19,358 nucleotides of DNA, from positions 1-19,358 of the forward strand of contig DASWRT010000368.1 in the NCBI GenBank assembly GCA_036403035.1, read 5' to 3'. The position numbers and the translations under genes are program-made. The notes under the pieces were generated by a model. The model ran no database searches. It was not told where the DNA came from and saw nothing but the letters and a program-made list of their open reading frames with translations. Origin of the DNA: DASWRT01 sp036403035 (GTDB taxonomy: Bacteria > Pseudomonadota > Alphaproteobacteria > ATCC43930 > CGMCC-115725). Below are positions 1 to 7,502 of this stretch, in pieces (the first letter of the stretch is position 1; each line of letters starts with the position of its first letter).

Positions 1-2
1 TG

Positions 3-164
3 CGCGTCAACACGCCGGACGGCTGGTGGCTGTTGCGCGCCTCGAACACGCAGGACGTGCTGGTCGCCCGCGCCGAGGCGCGCAGCGACGACGGTCTCGC
101 ACGCCTCAAGGGCCTGCTTGCCGATCAGTTGAAGGCGAGCGGGATCGAGCCGCCCGCCTTCTGA
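3..164 (+). CDS. phosphomannomutase/phosphoglucomutase, C-terminal end (5' truncated by window)
   Basis: An open frame enters from the left edge and stops with TGA, giving about 53 residues. It contains GWWLLRASNTQDVLVARAEA, which matches domain IV of the alpha-D-phosphohexomutase family; RASNTQ corresponds to the phosphate-binding loop usually written R-(A/P)-S-(N/G)-T-E-P. In this family the enzyme interconverts hexose 6-phosphate and hexose 1-phosphate in the cytoplasm, feeding polysaccharide, lipopolysaccharide or glycogen precursors. Catalytic and metal-binding domains lie upstream and are not visible, so mannose versus glucose versus glucosamine preference cannot be decided, although RASNTQ after GWWLLR fits the bifunctional PMM/PGM class best. 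A hairpin follows the stop. Confidence 0.8.
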   Translation, partial: RVNTPDGWWLLRASNTQDVLVARAEARSDDGLARLKGLLADQLKASGIEPPAF

Positions 165-227
165 TCGTCGCCCCGCCTTCCACCCGGGAGGGCCGCATTT
201 CCCTCCGAGGCGGCTATCGTCCGCGAC

Positions 228-270
228 CGGCCGGCTGATCCGTTCGGATCTGCCGGCCGCGGCCCGTCTT
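228..270 (+). terminator. probable hairpin terminator after the phosphohexomutase gene
   Basis: GGCCGGC (229-235) pairs with GCCGGCC (252-258), extended by C228-G259, and inside it GATCC (237-241) pairs with GGATC (246-250) around a GTTC loop. Only a short pyrimidine stretch (gtctt) follows, so the U-tract is weak. A smaller hairpin, GGAGGG/CCCTCC (187-192/201-206), lies upstream. The 176-bp gap between the stop at 164 and the next start at 341 contains these hairpins and presumably the promoter of the chemoreceptor; I see no convincing -35/-10 pair. Confidence 0.5.
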
Positions 271-340
271 AACCGGACGTTAGGCTCGATTCCTGACAAT
301 TACATACAGCTTTAGTCCGGCCTGTCGGGAGGAGACAGCC

Positions 341-1744
341 ATGGAATCGCATGCCCCGGTGCCGGCGGACGCGGCGACGCGCGTCGTCGGCGAGATCGCG
401 TTGGAGGCCGGCGCGCTCGGCATCGAACTCGCCGACGTCGCCGGCAAGGTCGACGAGGTGAGCGCGCAGGCGGCGGCGCAGACCTCCGCCTTCGCCGCGC
501 TGAGCGTCGCCGCGCGCGAGATGGGGGACAGCAACGCCAGCATTGCCGCGGCGGTGGCGTCGGCGCAGTCGGTCGCGGCCGATGCCGGGCAGGCGATGAC
601 GGAATCGCAGCGCACGATGGCGGAGTCGCTTGCCGCGATCAAGGCGCTGGTCGAGGCGGTGTCGGTCATCGGCGCGGAGGTCGGCGGGCTCGGCGGCGCC
701 CTGAAGCAGGTTGCGGCGGCGGCCGGCAGCATCAACGCGATCGCCCGCCAGACCAACCTGCTCGCCCTCAACGCGACGATCGAAGCGGCCCGTGCCGGCG
801 AGGCCGGCAAGGGGTTCGCCGTGGTCGCCAGCGAGGTGAAGGCGCTCGCCCGGCAGACCGCGGAGGCGACGGCGGCGATCGACGCCACGCTCGCCGAGCT
901 GAGCCAGCGCACGCAGCTCCTCACCGATCGCGCGACGCGCGGCGCCGGCCAGGCCGAGACCGTCCGCACCGGCACGGAGACGATCGGCGGCGTGATCCAG
1001 GATGCCGGCCGGGCGATGGCGTCCGTCGATGGCGAGATGCGCCGCATCAGCGACGCCGCAGGCGAGATCGGCACGCGGTCACGGCATTTCCTCGCGACTC
1101 TCGACGACATGGCGGCCGGCGTCACGCAGTCGAGCACCAACCTCCAGCATGCGCGCGACCGGGTGAACCGGCTGCTCGGCATCGCCGACACGTTCGTCGG
1201 CCTCATCGCGGAGAGCGGCGTCGAAACCGTCGACAGCCCCTTTATCCGGCGCGTCTGCGAGACGGCCGCAGCGGTGTCCGCCACGTTCGAGACGCTGATC
1301 GATACGGGCGCGCTGACCCTCGCCGATTTGTTCGACGAGACCTACCGGCCGATCCCCGGCACCAATCCGGAGCAGCATGCGACGCGCTTCCTCGATGCCG
1401 CGGATCGCGTGCTGCCGGACTTGCAGGAGCCGGTGCTGGCGATGGATCAGCGCATCGTCTTCTGCGTCGCGATCGACCGGAACGGGTACATTCCGTCCCA
1501 CAACCGGCAGTTCTCGAAGCCGCAGGGGAGCGATGCGGCGTGGAACATGGCGAACTGCCGCAACCGCCGCATCTTCAACGACCGCGTCGGCCTGGCGGCG
1601 GCGCGCAACGTCAAGCCGTTCCTCCTTCAGAGCTACCGGCGCGACATGGGCGGCGGCAACTTCGCCGCGATGAAGGACGTCTCGGCGCCGGTCGTCGTGC
1701 GCGGCCGGCACTGGGGCGGCGTCCGCATCGGCTATAAAGCATAG
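341..1744 (+). CDS. soluble methyl-accepting chemotaxis protein with C-terminal sensor-like region
   Basis: 467 residues, with no signal peptide and no transmembrane segment. Residues 1-130 are Ala/Glu-rich coiled coil. Residues about 131-179 are the highly conserved chemoreceptor signalling tip (INAIARQTNLLALNATIEAA, then GKGFAVVASEVKALARQTAEAT), which contacts CheA and CheW. The return coiled coil runs to about 290. Residues 297-467 form a separate globular region containing VCETAAAVSATFETLID, VAIDRNGYIPSHNRQFSKPQ, CRNRRIFNDRVG, SYRRDMGGG and HWGGVRIGY; this block recurs in alphaproteobacterial receptors from memory and resembles a Cache-like ligand-binding fold, which is inference. The order signalling domain first, sensor last is the reverse of membrane receptors, so it should report on a cytoplasmic cue. 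Start chosen for the strong GGAGGAG site about 7 bases upstream. No che genes lie nearby. Confidence 0.9.
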   Translation: MESHAPVPADAATRVVGEIALEAGALGIELADVAGKVDEVSAQAAAQTSAFAALSVAAREMGDSNASIAAAVASAQSVAADAGQAMTESQRTMAESLAAIKALVEAVSVIGAEVGGLGGALKQVAAAAGSINAIARQTNLLALNATIEAARAGEAGKGFAVVASEVKALARQTAEATAAIDATLAELSQRTQLLTDRATRGAGQAETVRTGTETIGGVIQDAGRAMASVDGEMRRISDAAGEIGTRSRHFLATLDDMAAGVTQSSTNLQHARDRVNRLLGIADTFVGLIAESGVETVDSPFIRRVCETAAAVSATFETLIDTGALTLADLFDETYRPIPGTNPEQHATRFLDAADRVLPDLQEPVLAMDQRIVFCVAIDRNGYIPSHNRQFSKPQGSDAAWNMANCRNRRIFNDRVGLAAARNVKPFLLQSYRRDMGGGNFAAMKDVSAPVVVRGRHWGGVRIGYKA

Positions 1745-1849
1745 ACGGCGCTTCGTCGCGTCGCGTCGCCGCCGCGCCGCCCCCCTTGCCGGAACGTGGC
1801 GCGTTTTATACCAACCGCCGATGCCGGTGCTATCGGACGGCGCGGTACG

Positions 1850-2269
1850 ATGCGGCTCTTCGTTTACGGTACGCTTCTCGATCCCGATCTGCGGGCGCTC
1901 GTCGCCGGCCGTCCGCTTGCCGCGCGGCCGGCGGTGCTGCGCGGCTGGCGCCGGTGGCGTCTTCGTGGACGGACCTATCCGGTGATCCTTCCCGATGTGC
2001 GCGGCGCGGTGGCCGGAGCCGTCATCGAAGGGGTCGATGCCGCCGCGCTTGCCCGCCTGATCGTCTATGAAGGTCCCGGCTACCGACTGCGCCCGGTCCG
2101 TCCCCGTCTCGACGGTCACAGAAGCGAGGACATCGAGGCGCTCGTCTTCGTGCCGGCCGTCCGCCGCGCGGTCGCCGGCGCGTGGACCGAACCGGAGTGG
2201 CGCCGCCGCCACAGGCGCGCCACCCTCGCCATCCTGCGGCGCGGCGCCTCGTCGTCCGCTCACATTTAA
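1850..2269 (+). CDS. gamma-glutamylcyclotransferase (GGCT/AIG2-like) family protein
   Basis: 139 residues beginning MRLFVYGTLLDPDL, the classic N-terminus of the AIG2/GGCT fold, whose YGTL loop binds the substrate. A later IVYEGPGYRLRPVRP segment (about residues 68-82) matches the conserved E-G-x-x-Y motif with the catalytic Glu. Members cleave gamma-glutamyl or related amide-linked amino acids to 5-oxoproline; the actual substrate here is unknown. An in-frame GTG at 1796 would add 18 residues of non-conserved sequence, so ATG 1850 is preferred, although the ribosome binding site (GGACGG, about 12 bases upstream) is only moderate. The gene lies 105 bases downstream of the chemoreceptor and converges on the carboxypeptidase gene, with a shared hairpin between them. 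Confidence 0.8.
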   Translation: MRLFVYGTLLDPDLRALVAGRPLAARPAVLRGWRRWRLRGRTYPVILPDVRGAVAGAVIEGVDAAALARLIVYEGPGYRLRPVRPRLDGHRSEDIEALVFVPAVRRAVAGAWTEPEWRRRHRRATLAILRRGASSSAHI

Positions 2270-2288
2270 AGCGAGACCGCCATAACGA

Positions 2289-2315
2289 AAGAGGCCGCCC
2301 GGGGGGCGGCCTCTT
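2289..2315. terminator. bidirectional hairpin terminator between convergent genes
   Basis: GAGGCCGCCC (2291-2300) pairs perfectly with GGGCGGCCTC (2304-2313) around a 3-base loop, extended by two A-T pairs. A-rich sequence on the left and TCTTGTTG on the right allow it to serve both the + strand GGCT gene and the - strand carboxypeptidase gene. Confidence 0.8.
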
Positions 2316-2344
2316 GTTGCTCGTCGGAAGGGGATGGCTGCCCG

Positions 2345-3646
2345 TCAGCGCGTCGCGCTGGCGAGTTGCACCGACGCCGAGGGCGGGATGACGGCGCATT
2401 GCAGATGCTTCTTCCGCAACAGGCGGCAGGCGTCGCGCGCCTCCTTCTCGCCGAAATTGACGAGGCGGGCACGGAACGCGTGCTCCTTGTCGGTCTTGGC
2501 CGGCTTGAGGATCTGTGCGCCTTTCGAGCGGCCGTGCGGCACCTTCGCGGCCGCCGTCGCGATGGCCTTCTCGGCCGCGGCCTGCTTCGAGAACGCGCCG
2601 AGCTGGATCGCCCACCGGCGGGTGTCGCCGGCGGCGCGGCGCGGCGCGGCGGCGGCCGCGACCGGCGCAGCCTCGGCGCGGCGGATCGGCGACAGCGCCG
2701 ACACGACCTTGGCGGCGCGGCCCGCGACCGTCGTGCCGCCCGGCTCGTCGTCATCCTCGTCCGATGCGGCAGCGGCGGAGGTGCTGGCCACCATCGTCGG
2801 CGTAAGCCGGTCGGGGCGGTTCGCGAAGGCGGCGTTGAGCAGCTCGGCCATGTGCCGGTCGCGCGAGCGCGCCGATTCGCCGCCCATCACGACGGCGACC
2901 AGCCGGCGGTTGTCGCGTACTGCCGAGGCGGCGAGGTTGAAGCCGGAGGCGTTGGTGAAGCCGGTCTTGATGCCGTCCATCCCCTCGAACGCCTTCATGA
3001 GGTGGTTGTGTGTGGGGATGACCGCACCGCGGAAGTGGAATTCCCGCGTGCCGAAATAGCGGTACTCATCCGGAAAGTCCCGGTAGAGCGAGAGCGCGAG
3101 CGTCGCGAGGTCGCGCGCCGTCGTGTGCTGCGCCGGGTCGGGCAGGCCTGATGCGTTGCGGAAGATGGTGTTGCTCATGCCGAGCTTGTGCGCCTTCAGC
3201 GTCATCTTCTCCGCGAAAGCGGTCTCCGAGCCGCCGCTGAGCGCTTCGGCGAGCGCGCAGGCCACGTCGTTCGCCGACTTCGTGACGAGCGCCAGGATCG
3301 CCTCGCGCACCGTGATCGAGTCACCGGGTTCGAGCCCGAGCTTCGAGGGGGCGCGGCTTGCGGCATGCGCCGAGATCGGGATTTTCTGGTCCAGGCTGAA
3401 CTTGCCCGACTCCAGCGCCTCGAAGGTGAGATACAGCGTCATCATCTTGGTCAGCGACGCCGGATAGTTCAGCGCGTCGGCATTGTGCTCCTCGACGATG
3501 CGGCCGGTTTCCGCGTCGATGACGATCGAGGCGTTCTTGGCTGCCGAGGCCGTTCCGCACATCAGCGCGGTTGCGAGTGCCGCGGCCGTCGCAAGCTTCG
3601 CGGCGCCCACCCCCGCGGGACGCCACCATTGCGTAAAGCGCTTCAC
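2345..3646 (-). CDS. D-alanyl-D-alanine carboxypeptidase (PBP5/DacF class) with C-terminal SPOR domain
   Basis: 433 residues. A signal peptide (1-36, cleavage after TASA) is followed by a serine-type S11 peptidase domain (about 37-280) with the three penicillin-binding signatures: SLTK at 64-67 (nucleophile S64), SAN at 124-126 and KTG at 227-229. It removes the terminal D-Ala from peptidoglycan stem peptides in the periplasm. An Ala/Pro/Asp-rich linker (about 281-342) leads to a SPOR domain (343-422: RRWAIQLGAFSK to CAVI), which in this family binds denuded glycan at division sites. There is no PBP5-type C-terminal amphipathic anchor; SPOR probably localises the protein instead. The start is GTG, supported by GGGGAGA just upstream; the nearby ATG is out of frame and hits TGA after two codons. 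The SPOR domain has Cys-x9-Cys, shared with two other proteins in this window. Confidence 0.95.
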   Translation of the reverse strand: MKRFTQWWRPAGVGAAKLATAAALATALMCGTASAAKNASIVIDAETGRIVEEHNADALNYPASLTKMMTLYLTFEALESGKFSLDQKIPISAHAASRAPSKLGLEPGDSITVREAILALVTKSANDVACALAEALSGGSETAFAEKMTLKAHKLGMSNTIFRNASGLPDPAQHTTARDLATLALSLYRDFPDEYRYFGTREFHFRGAVIPTHNHLMKAFEGMDGIKTGFTNASGFNLAASAVRDNRRLVAVVMGGESARSRDRHMAELLNAAFANRPDRLTPTMVASTSAAAASDEDDDEPGGTTVAGRAAKVVSALSPIRRAEAAPVAAAAAPRRAAGDTRRWAIQLGAFSKQAAAEKAIATAAAKVPHGRSKGAQILKPAKTDKEHAFRARLVNFGEKEARDACRLLRKKHLQCAVIPPSASVQLASATR

Positions 3647-3685
3647 GCCATCTCCCCTTATGTTCTGCGCGTGCGCGAAAAAGTT

Positions 3686-3724
3686 AATCCACCATAGATT
3701 AAAAAAGTGTGGATTCCATGTCTA
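3686..3724 (-). promoter_or_regulatory. candidate promoter and dyad upstream of the carboxypeptidase gene
   Basis: Read on the - strand, TAGACA (3724-3719) lies 17 bases before TAATCT (3701-3696), a plausible but weak sigma70-type pair about 50 bases before the GTG start. A perfect 7-base dyad, AATCCAC (3686-3692) and GTGGATT (3709-3715), straddles the -10 element with an AT-rich centre, the geometry expected of a repressor site. The 350-base gap between this gene and the phasin start (3647-4000) is otherwise AT-rich and holds two divergent promoters. Confidence 0.35.
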
Positions 3725-3863
3725 CGGTTTCGTTCGTATTTACCATCATTCTCTATCTCCGGACGGGATGCACCGAGAATCTCCTTGGTTTCATTCATCA
3801 TCCTTTAGAATCGTAAAAGTTGTATACTGAGCCGTGGCCTCGACAACCGCGGACAGTCCATTT

Positions 3864-3875
3864 TGCTGCGGTGCA
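3864..3875 (+). promoter_or_regulatory. candidate PhaR operator, box 1
   Basis: TGCTGCGGTGCA, sitting just upstream of the candidate -35 of the phasin promoter. It differs by one base from box 2 at 3919-3930. TGC-rich boxes of this kind are the reported target type of the alphaproteobacterial polyhydroxyalkanoate regulator PhaR; the identity of the binder is inferred. Confidence 0.5.
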
Positions 3876-3884
3876 CAATTTCCG

Positions 3885-3913
3885 TTGAAAGATACGCCGT
3901 ACCGGCTTATCTT
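3885..3913 (+). promoter_or_regulatory. probable sigma70-type promoter of the phasin gene
   Basis: TTGAAA (3885-3890), a 17-base spacer and TATCTT (3908-3913), giving an expected transcription start near 3920 and a leader of about 80 bases. The element is also an imperfect dyad, TTGAAAGATA on the left and TATCTTCAA (3908-3916) on the right. It is bracketed by the two TGCTGCGRTGCA boxes. Confidence 0.5.
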
Positions 3914-3918
3914 CAAAA

Positions 3919-3930
3919 TGCTGCGATGCA
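3919..3930 (+). promoter_or_regulatory. candidate PhaR operator, box 2, at the transcription start
   Basis: TGCTGCGATGCA, 55 bases (centre to centre) from box 1 and overlapping the expected transcription start, a position suited to repression. A third, inverted copy with one mismatch (CTGCGACGCA on the - strand) lies at 3953-3944, inside the leader. Confidence 0.5.
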
Positions 3931-4000
3931 ACATGAAATTCGGTGCGTCGCAGCGGAACGGGTCTGGCCATCGCAGACGGTCGAACGAGGGGAAGAGGAC

Positions 4001-4453
4001 ATGGCACGAAAGAAGGAGCCGGTGGCCGGAGCGGCGGTCGCGGCGACGGCGGCGAAGCGGAGCGCGGCGGCTATGGCCGGCGTGCCGCTCTACGGTTACG
4101 CGGAGATCGTCGATCTCGCCCCTGGCCACATCGAGGCGGCCGTGCAGGCGAATGCCGCGCTGGCGAAGGCGCTGGAGCAGGCGAACAAGGAGCTGATGGG
4201 GCTCGCCCAGAGCTCGATGGAGAACGCGACGAACGCCGCGAAGGCGCTGTTCGGCGCAAGGACGCTGAGCGACGTGGTCGCCGTCAACAGCAGCTACGCG
4301 AAGTCGACCTTCGACACGCTCGTCGCCGGCTCGGCAAAGCTGTCGGAAATCGGCGCCGAGGCGGCACAGGCGACCCTGCGGCCGATCAACGCCCGCGTCC
4401 AGGCGACCTTCAAAGCCTTCGGCAATCCGCTGGCGACCGCCGCTGCCGCCTGA
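4001..4453 (+). CDS. phasin family protein (polyhydroxyalkanoate granule-associated)
   Basis: 150 residues from an ATG with a GAGGGGAAGAG ribosome site. After a basic, Ala-rich N-terminus the core (about 30-140) is a continuous amphipathic helix pattern with YGYAEIVDLAPGHIEAAVQA, a LMGLAQSSMENA stretch and VVAVNSSYAKSTFDTLVAGSAKLSEI, matching the Phasin_2 family. Phasins coat polyhydroxyalkanoate granules and limit their size; some also act on the polymerase or depolymerase. An in-frame start at 3863 would lie inside the promoter and is rejected. The gene is monocistronic: its own promoter with repeated TGC boxes upstream and a strong terminator downstream. No pha biosynthesis gene is in the window. 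Confidence 0.85.
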   Translation: MARKKEPVAGAAVAATAAKRSAAAMAGVPLYGYAEIVDLAPGHIEAAVQANAALAKALEQANKELMGLAQSSMENATNAAKALFGARTLSDVVAVNSSYAKSTFDTLVAGSAKLSEIGAEAAQATLRPINARVQATFKAFGNPLATAAAA

Positions 4454-4489
4454 TCCGGCCGCGCAGGCGCCGGATCATGCTGGTGATCG

Positions 4490-4517
4490 AAGCCCGGCTT
4501 TGGCGGCCGGGCTTTTT
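4490..4517 (+). terminator. rho-independent terminator of the phasin gene
   Basis: AAGCCCGGC (4490-4498) pairs with GCCGGGCTT (4506-4514) around a 7-base loop, followed by a run of T (4513-4517). A second hairpin, GATCCGG/CCGGATC (4452-4458 and 4470-4476), begins within the stop codon. Confidence 0.85.
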
Positions 4518-4705
4518 CATTGCGCGTACATCGGTCGTTAACCATGTCGCAATATTATGGCTGCCGGCGTCGCGGCGCCGTTCGTGAAAGTGGGACCGAA
4601 GACCCGAGAAATCGCATCAAAGCGCGAAAGGGTCTTTTCGCAGCCGTCGCCGACCCAATATCATACTCATGAGAAACTGCCCGGTAGCGTCGATTCCGAT
4701 CTGAG

Positions 4706-5032
4706 ATGAGCGATCCCGGCAAGCGCGGAGATGAAGGACCAGCGACCGGCGTAATCGTCAAGGCCAAGCCGAAGACGAAGAAGCCGTCGATGTACAAGGT
4801 CTTGATGTTGAATGACGATTACACTCCCATGGAGTTCGTCGTCCACATTCTTGAGCGGTTTTTTGCGAAGAGCCGCGAGGAGGCGACACGCATCATGCTG
4901 CATGTGCACCGGCGCGGTGTTGGTATCTGCGGTGTTTACACCTACGAAGTTGCGGAGACGAAGGTCACGCAAGTGATGGACTTCGCCCGGCAGCACCAAC
5001 ATCCGCTGCAATGCACTTTAGAAAAAGAGTAG
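4706..5032 (+). CDS. clpS: ClpS, N-end-rule adaptor for ClpA
   Basis: 108 residues, the usual length. A disordered basic N-terminus (1-28) precedes the ClpS fold. The substrate pocket is intact: LNDDYTPMEFV has N36 and D37, which bind the free alpha-amino group of the N-degron, and H68 in LHVHRRG is the third polar ligand. ICGVYTYEVAETKV and HPLQCTLEKE match the ClpA-binding surface and C-terminus of the family. ClpS brings proteins with N-terminal Leu, Phe, Tyr or Trp to ClpAP in the cytoplasm. It lies 72 bases upstream of clpA on the same strand, the standard alphaproteobacterial order, and is probably co-transcribed. The 250 bases between the phasin stop and this start contain the phasin terminator and nothing else I can identify. 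Confidence 0.97.
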   Translation: MSDPGKRGDEGPATGVIVKAKPKTKKPSMYKVLMLNDDYTPMEFVVHILERFFAKSREEATRIMLHVHRRGVGICGVYTYEVAETKVTQVMDFARQHQHPLQCTLEKE

Positions 5033-5104
5033 AATGGTACCACTGGAAAGGGTGCGTGAGGACAAGTGACCGACCCCTTCGAGACCGGAAAGGATTAGGC
5101 GAGA

Positions 5105-7423
5105 GTGCTGTCTCGTAACCTTGAAAAGACGCTCCACCGAGCTCTTGCCTATGCCAACGAGCGGCGTCATGAGTACGCCACGCTTGAGCACCTCCTTCTC
5201 TCCCTGACCGAGGACCAGGACGCCCTCGCGGTGCTGCGCGCCTGCACGGTCGACCTTGAGAAGCTGCGCCGCGATCTGCTGAATTACGTCGACAACGAGC
5301 TGTCGAACCTCGTCTCCACCCACGTCGAGGACGCGAAGCCGACCGCGAGCTTCCAGCGCGTGCTTCAGCGCGCGGCGATCCACGTCCAGTCGTCGGGACG
5401 CGAGGAGGTGACCGGCGCGAACGTCCTCGTCGCGATGTTCGCCGAGCGCGAGAGCCACGCGATCTATTTCCTGCAGGAGCAGGACATGACGCGGTTCGAC
5501 GCGGTGAACTACATCTCGCACGGCATCGCTAAGGCGCCGGGCCGCTCCGAGACGCGCCGCGTCCAGGGCGCCGACGAGGAAGAGGGCGGCCGCGGCGGCG
5601 CCGGCGGCGAGAAGGGCCAGAAGCGCAGCCACGACGCGCTCGACGCCTACTGCGTCAATCTCAACAAGAAGGCGAAGAGCGGCAAGATCGATCCGCTGAT
5701 CGGCCGCGAGTCCGAAGTCGACCGTACCGTTCAGATCCTCTGCCGGCGGTCGAAGAACAACCCGCTCTATGTCGGCGACCCCGGCGTCGGCAAGACGGCG
5801 ATCGCCGAGGGTCTGGCGCGCCGCATCGTGCAGCGCGAGGTGCCCGAGGTCCTGCTCAACGCCACGATCTTCGCGCTCGACATGGGCGCGCTGCTCGCCG
5901 GCACGCGCTATCGCGGCGACTTCGAGGAGCGGCTGAAGGCCGTGCTCTCCGAGTTGGAGGCGCAGCCGGGCGCGGTGCTCTTCATCGACGAGATCCACAC
6001 CGTGATCGGCGCCGGCGCCACCAGCGGCGGCGCGATGGACGCGTCGAACCTGCTGAAGCCGGCGCTCGCCAGCGGCGCGATCCGCTGCATCGGCTCGACG
6101 ACGTATAAGGAGTACCGCAACTACTTCGAGAAGGACCGGGCGCTCGTCCGGCGCTTCCAGAAGATCGACGTCAATGAGCCGACGGTCGAGGATTCGATCA
6201 AGATCCTCCGCGGGCTCAAGCCGTACTACGAGCGGCACCACAAGGTCCGCTACACGGCCGACGCGCTGCGCGCCGCGGTCGAGCTGTCGCACAAGTACAT
6301 CGGCGACCGCAAGCTGCCGGACAAGGCGATCGATGTGATCGACGAGACCGGTGCGGCGCAGATGCTGGTGCCGGAGAACCGCCGCCGCAAGACGATCACG
6401 GCGAGGGAGGTCGAGACCGTCATCGCGACGATGGCGCGGATCCCACCGAAGAGCGTCAGCCGCGACGACAAGGAGGTCCTGAAGAACCTGGAGCGCGACC
6501 TGAAGACGATGGTCTTCGGCCAGGAAAAGGCGATTGACGCGCTGACTGCCGCGATCAAGCTGGCGCGTGCCGGCCTCCGCGATCCGGAGAAGCCGATCGG
6601 CTCCTACCTGTTCTCGGGCCCGACCGGCGTCGGTAAGACCGAGGTGGCGCGCCAGCTCGCCCGCACGCTGGGAATCGAGCTGACCCGCTTCGACATGTCC
6701 GAGTACATGGAGCGGCATACCGTGTCGCGCCTGATCGGTGCGCCGCCGGGCTATGTCGGCTTCGACCAGGGCGGCCTGCTGACCGATGCCGTCGACCAGC
6801 ATCCGCACTCGGTGCTGCTGCTCGACGAGATCGAGAAGGCTCACCCGGACCTGTTCAACATCCTGCTTCAGGTGATGGACTACGGGAAGCTGACCGACCA
6901 CAACGGCAAGATCGTCGATTTCCGCAACGTCATCCTGATCATGACGACGAACGCGGGCGCGGCCGAGCTTTCGAAGCCGGCGATCGGCTTCGGCAGCGAG
7001 GTCCGCGTCGGCGAGGACGAGGAAGCGATCAACCGGATGTTCACGCCGGAGTTCCGCAACCGGCTGGACTCGGTCATCTCCTTCGCGCCGCTGTCGCCGG
7101 AGACGATCGGCCGCGTCGTCGACAAGTTCGTGCTGCAGCTTGAGGAGCAGCTCGCCGACCGCAACGTCACGATGGAACTCGACGAGGGTGCCCGCCAGTG
7201 GCTCGCCGAGAAGGGATACGACCGGCTGTTCGGCGCGCGTCCCCTCGGCCGCGTCATCCAGGAGCACATCAAGAAGCCGCTCGCCGAGGAACTGCTGTTC
7301 GGCGTGCTCGCGAAGGGCGGCACCGTCCGCGTCACCCGCAAGGACGACGGCAGCGGCCTCGCCTTCGAGTGCAAGGAAGGCGTCGTGGCGCCGCCGGCGA
7401 AGGAGCCCGAGCTGGTCGAATAA
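5105..7423 (+). CDS. clpA: ClpA, ATP-dependent Clp protease ATP-binding subunit
   Basis: 772 residues, full length. The N-domain (about 1-145, MLSRNLEKTLHRALAYANER) binds ClpS. AAA+ domain 1 has Walker A GDPGVGKT (224-231) and Walker B VLFIDEI (291-297); AAA+ domain 2 has Walker A GPTGVGKT (505-512) and Walker B VLLLDEIE (570-577). IGF at 627-629 is the ClpP-docking loop, so the protein should form ClpAP rather than act as a ClpB-type disaggregase; the long coiled middle domain of ClpB is absent. It unfolds substrates and threads them into ClpP. The start is GTG, fixed by the family-typical MLSRNLE start and a GGAAAGGA site upstream. A strong terminator follows; clpP is not in the window. Confidence 0.98.
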   Translation: MLSRNLEKTLHRALAYANERRHEYATLEHLLLSLTEDQDALAVLRACTVDLEKLRRDLLNYVDNELSNLVSTHVEDAKPTASFQRVLQRAAIHVQSSGREEVTGANVLVAMFAERESHAIYFLQEQDMTRFDAVNYISHGIAKAPGRSETRRVQGADEEEGGRGGAGGEKGQKRSHDALDAYCVNLNKKAKSGKIDPLIGRESEVDRTVQILCRRSKNNPLYVGDPGVGKTAIAEGLARRIVQREVPEVLLNATIFALDMGALLAGTRYRGDFEERLKAVLSELEAQPGAVLFIDEIHTVIGAGATSGGAMDASNLLKPALASGAIRCIGSTTYKEYRNYFEKDRALVRRFQKIDVNEPTVEDSIKILRGLKPYYERHHKVRYTADALRAAVELSHKYIGDRKLPDKAIDVIDETGAAQMLVPENRRRKTITAREVETVIATMARIPPKSVSRDDKEVLKNLERDLKTMVFGQEKAIDALTAAIKLARAGLRDPEKPIGSYLFSGPTGVGKTEVARQLARTLGIELTRFDMSEYMERHTVSRLIGAPPGYVGFDQGGLLTDAVDQHPHSVLLLDEIEKAHPDLFNILLQVMDYGKLTDHNGKIVDFRNVILIMTTNAGAAELSKPAIGFGSEVRVGEDEEAINRMFTPEFRNRLDSVISFAPLSPETIGRVVDKFVLQLEEQLADRNVTMELDEGARQWLAEKGYDRLFGARPLGRVIQEHIKKPLAEELLFGVLAKGGTVRVTRKDDGSGLAFECKEGVVAPPAKEPELVE

Positions 7424-7450
7424 GCTTCCGCGGCAATCCGGAAGCGATCG

Positions 7451-7487
7451 AAGGCGGGCAGGGGAAACCCTGCCCGCCTTTCTTTTT
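7451..7487 (+). terminator. strong rho-independent terminator of clpS-clpA
   Basis: GGCGGGCAGGG (7453-7463) pairs perfectly with CCCTGCCCGCC (7468-7478) around a GAAA tetraloop, flanked by AA/TT pairs and followed by TTTCTTTTT. Confidence 0.95.
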
Positions 7488-7502
7488 GACGTGTCGCGGC
7501 AA

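Noticed and set aside
1079..2263. 394-residue - strand frame opposite the chemoreceptor end and the GGCT gene
   Set aside because: It spans two recognisable + strand genes and their intergenic gap, with no domain and no ribosome site.
5105..7423. ClpB or ClpC instead of ClpA
   Set aside because: No long coiled-coil middle domain is present between the AAA+ modules, the IGF ClpP loop is present, and clpS is directly upstream.
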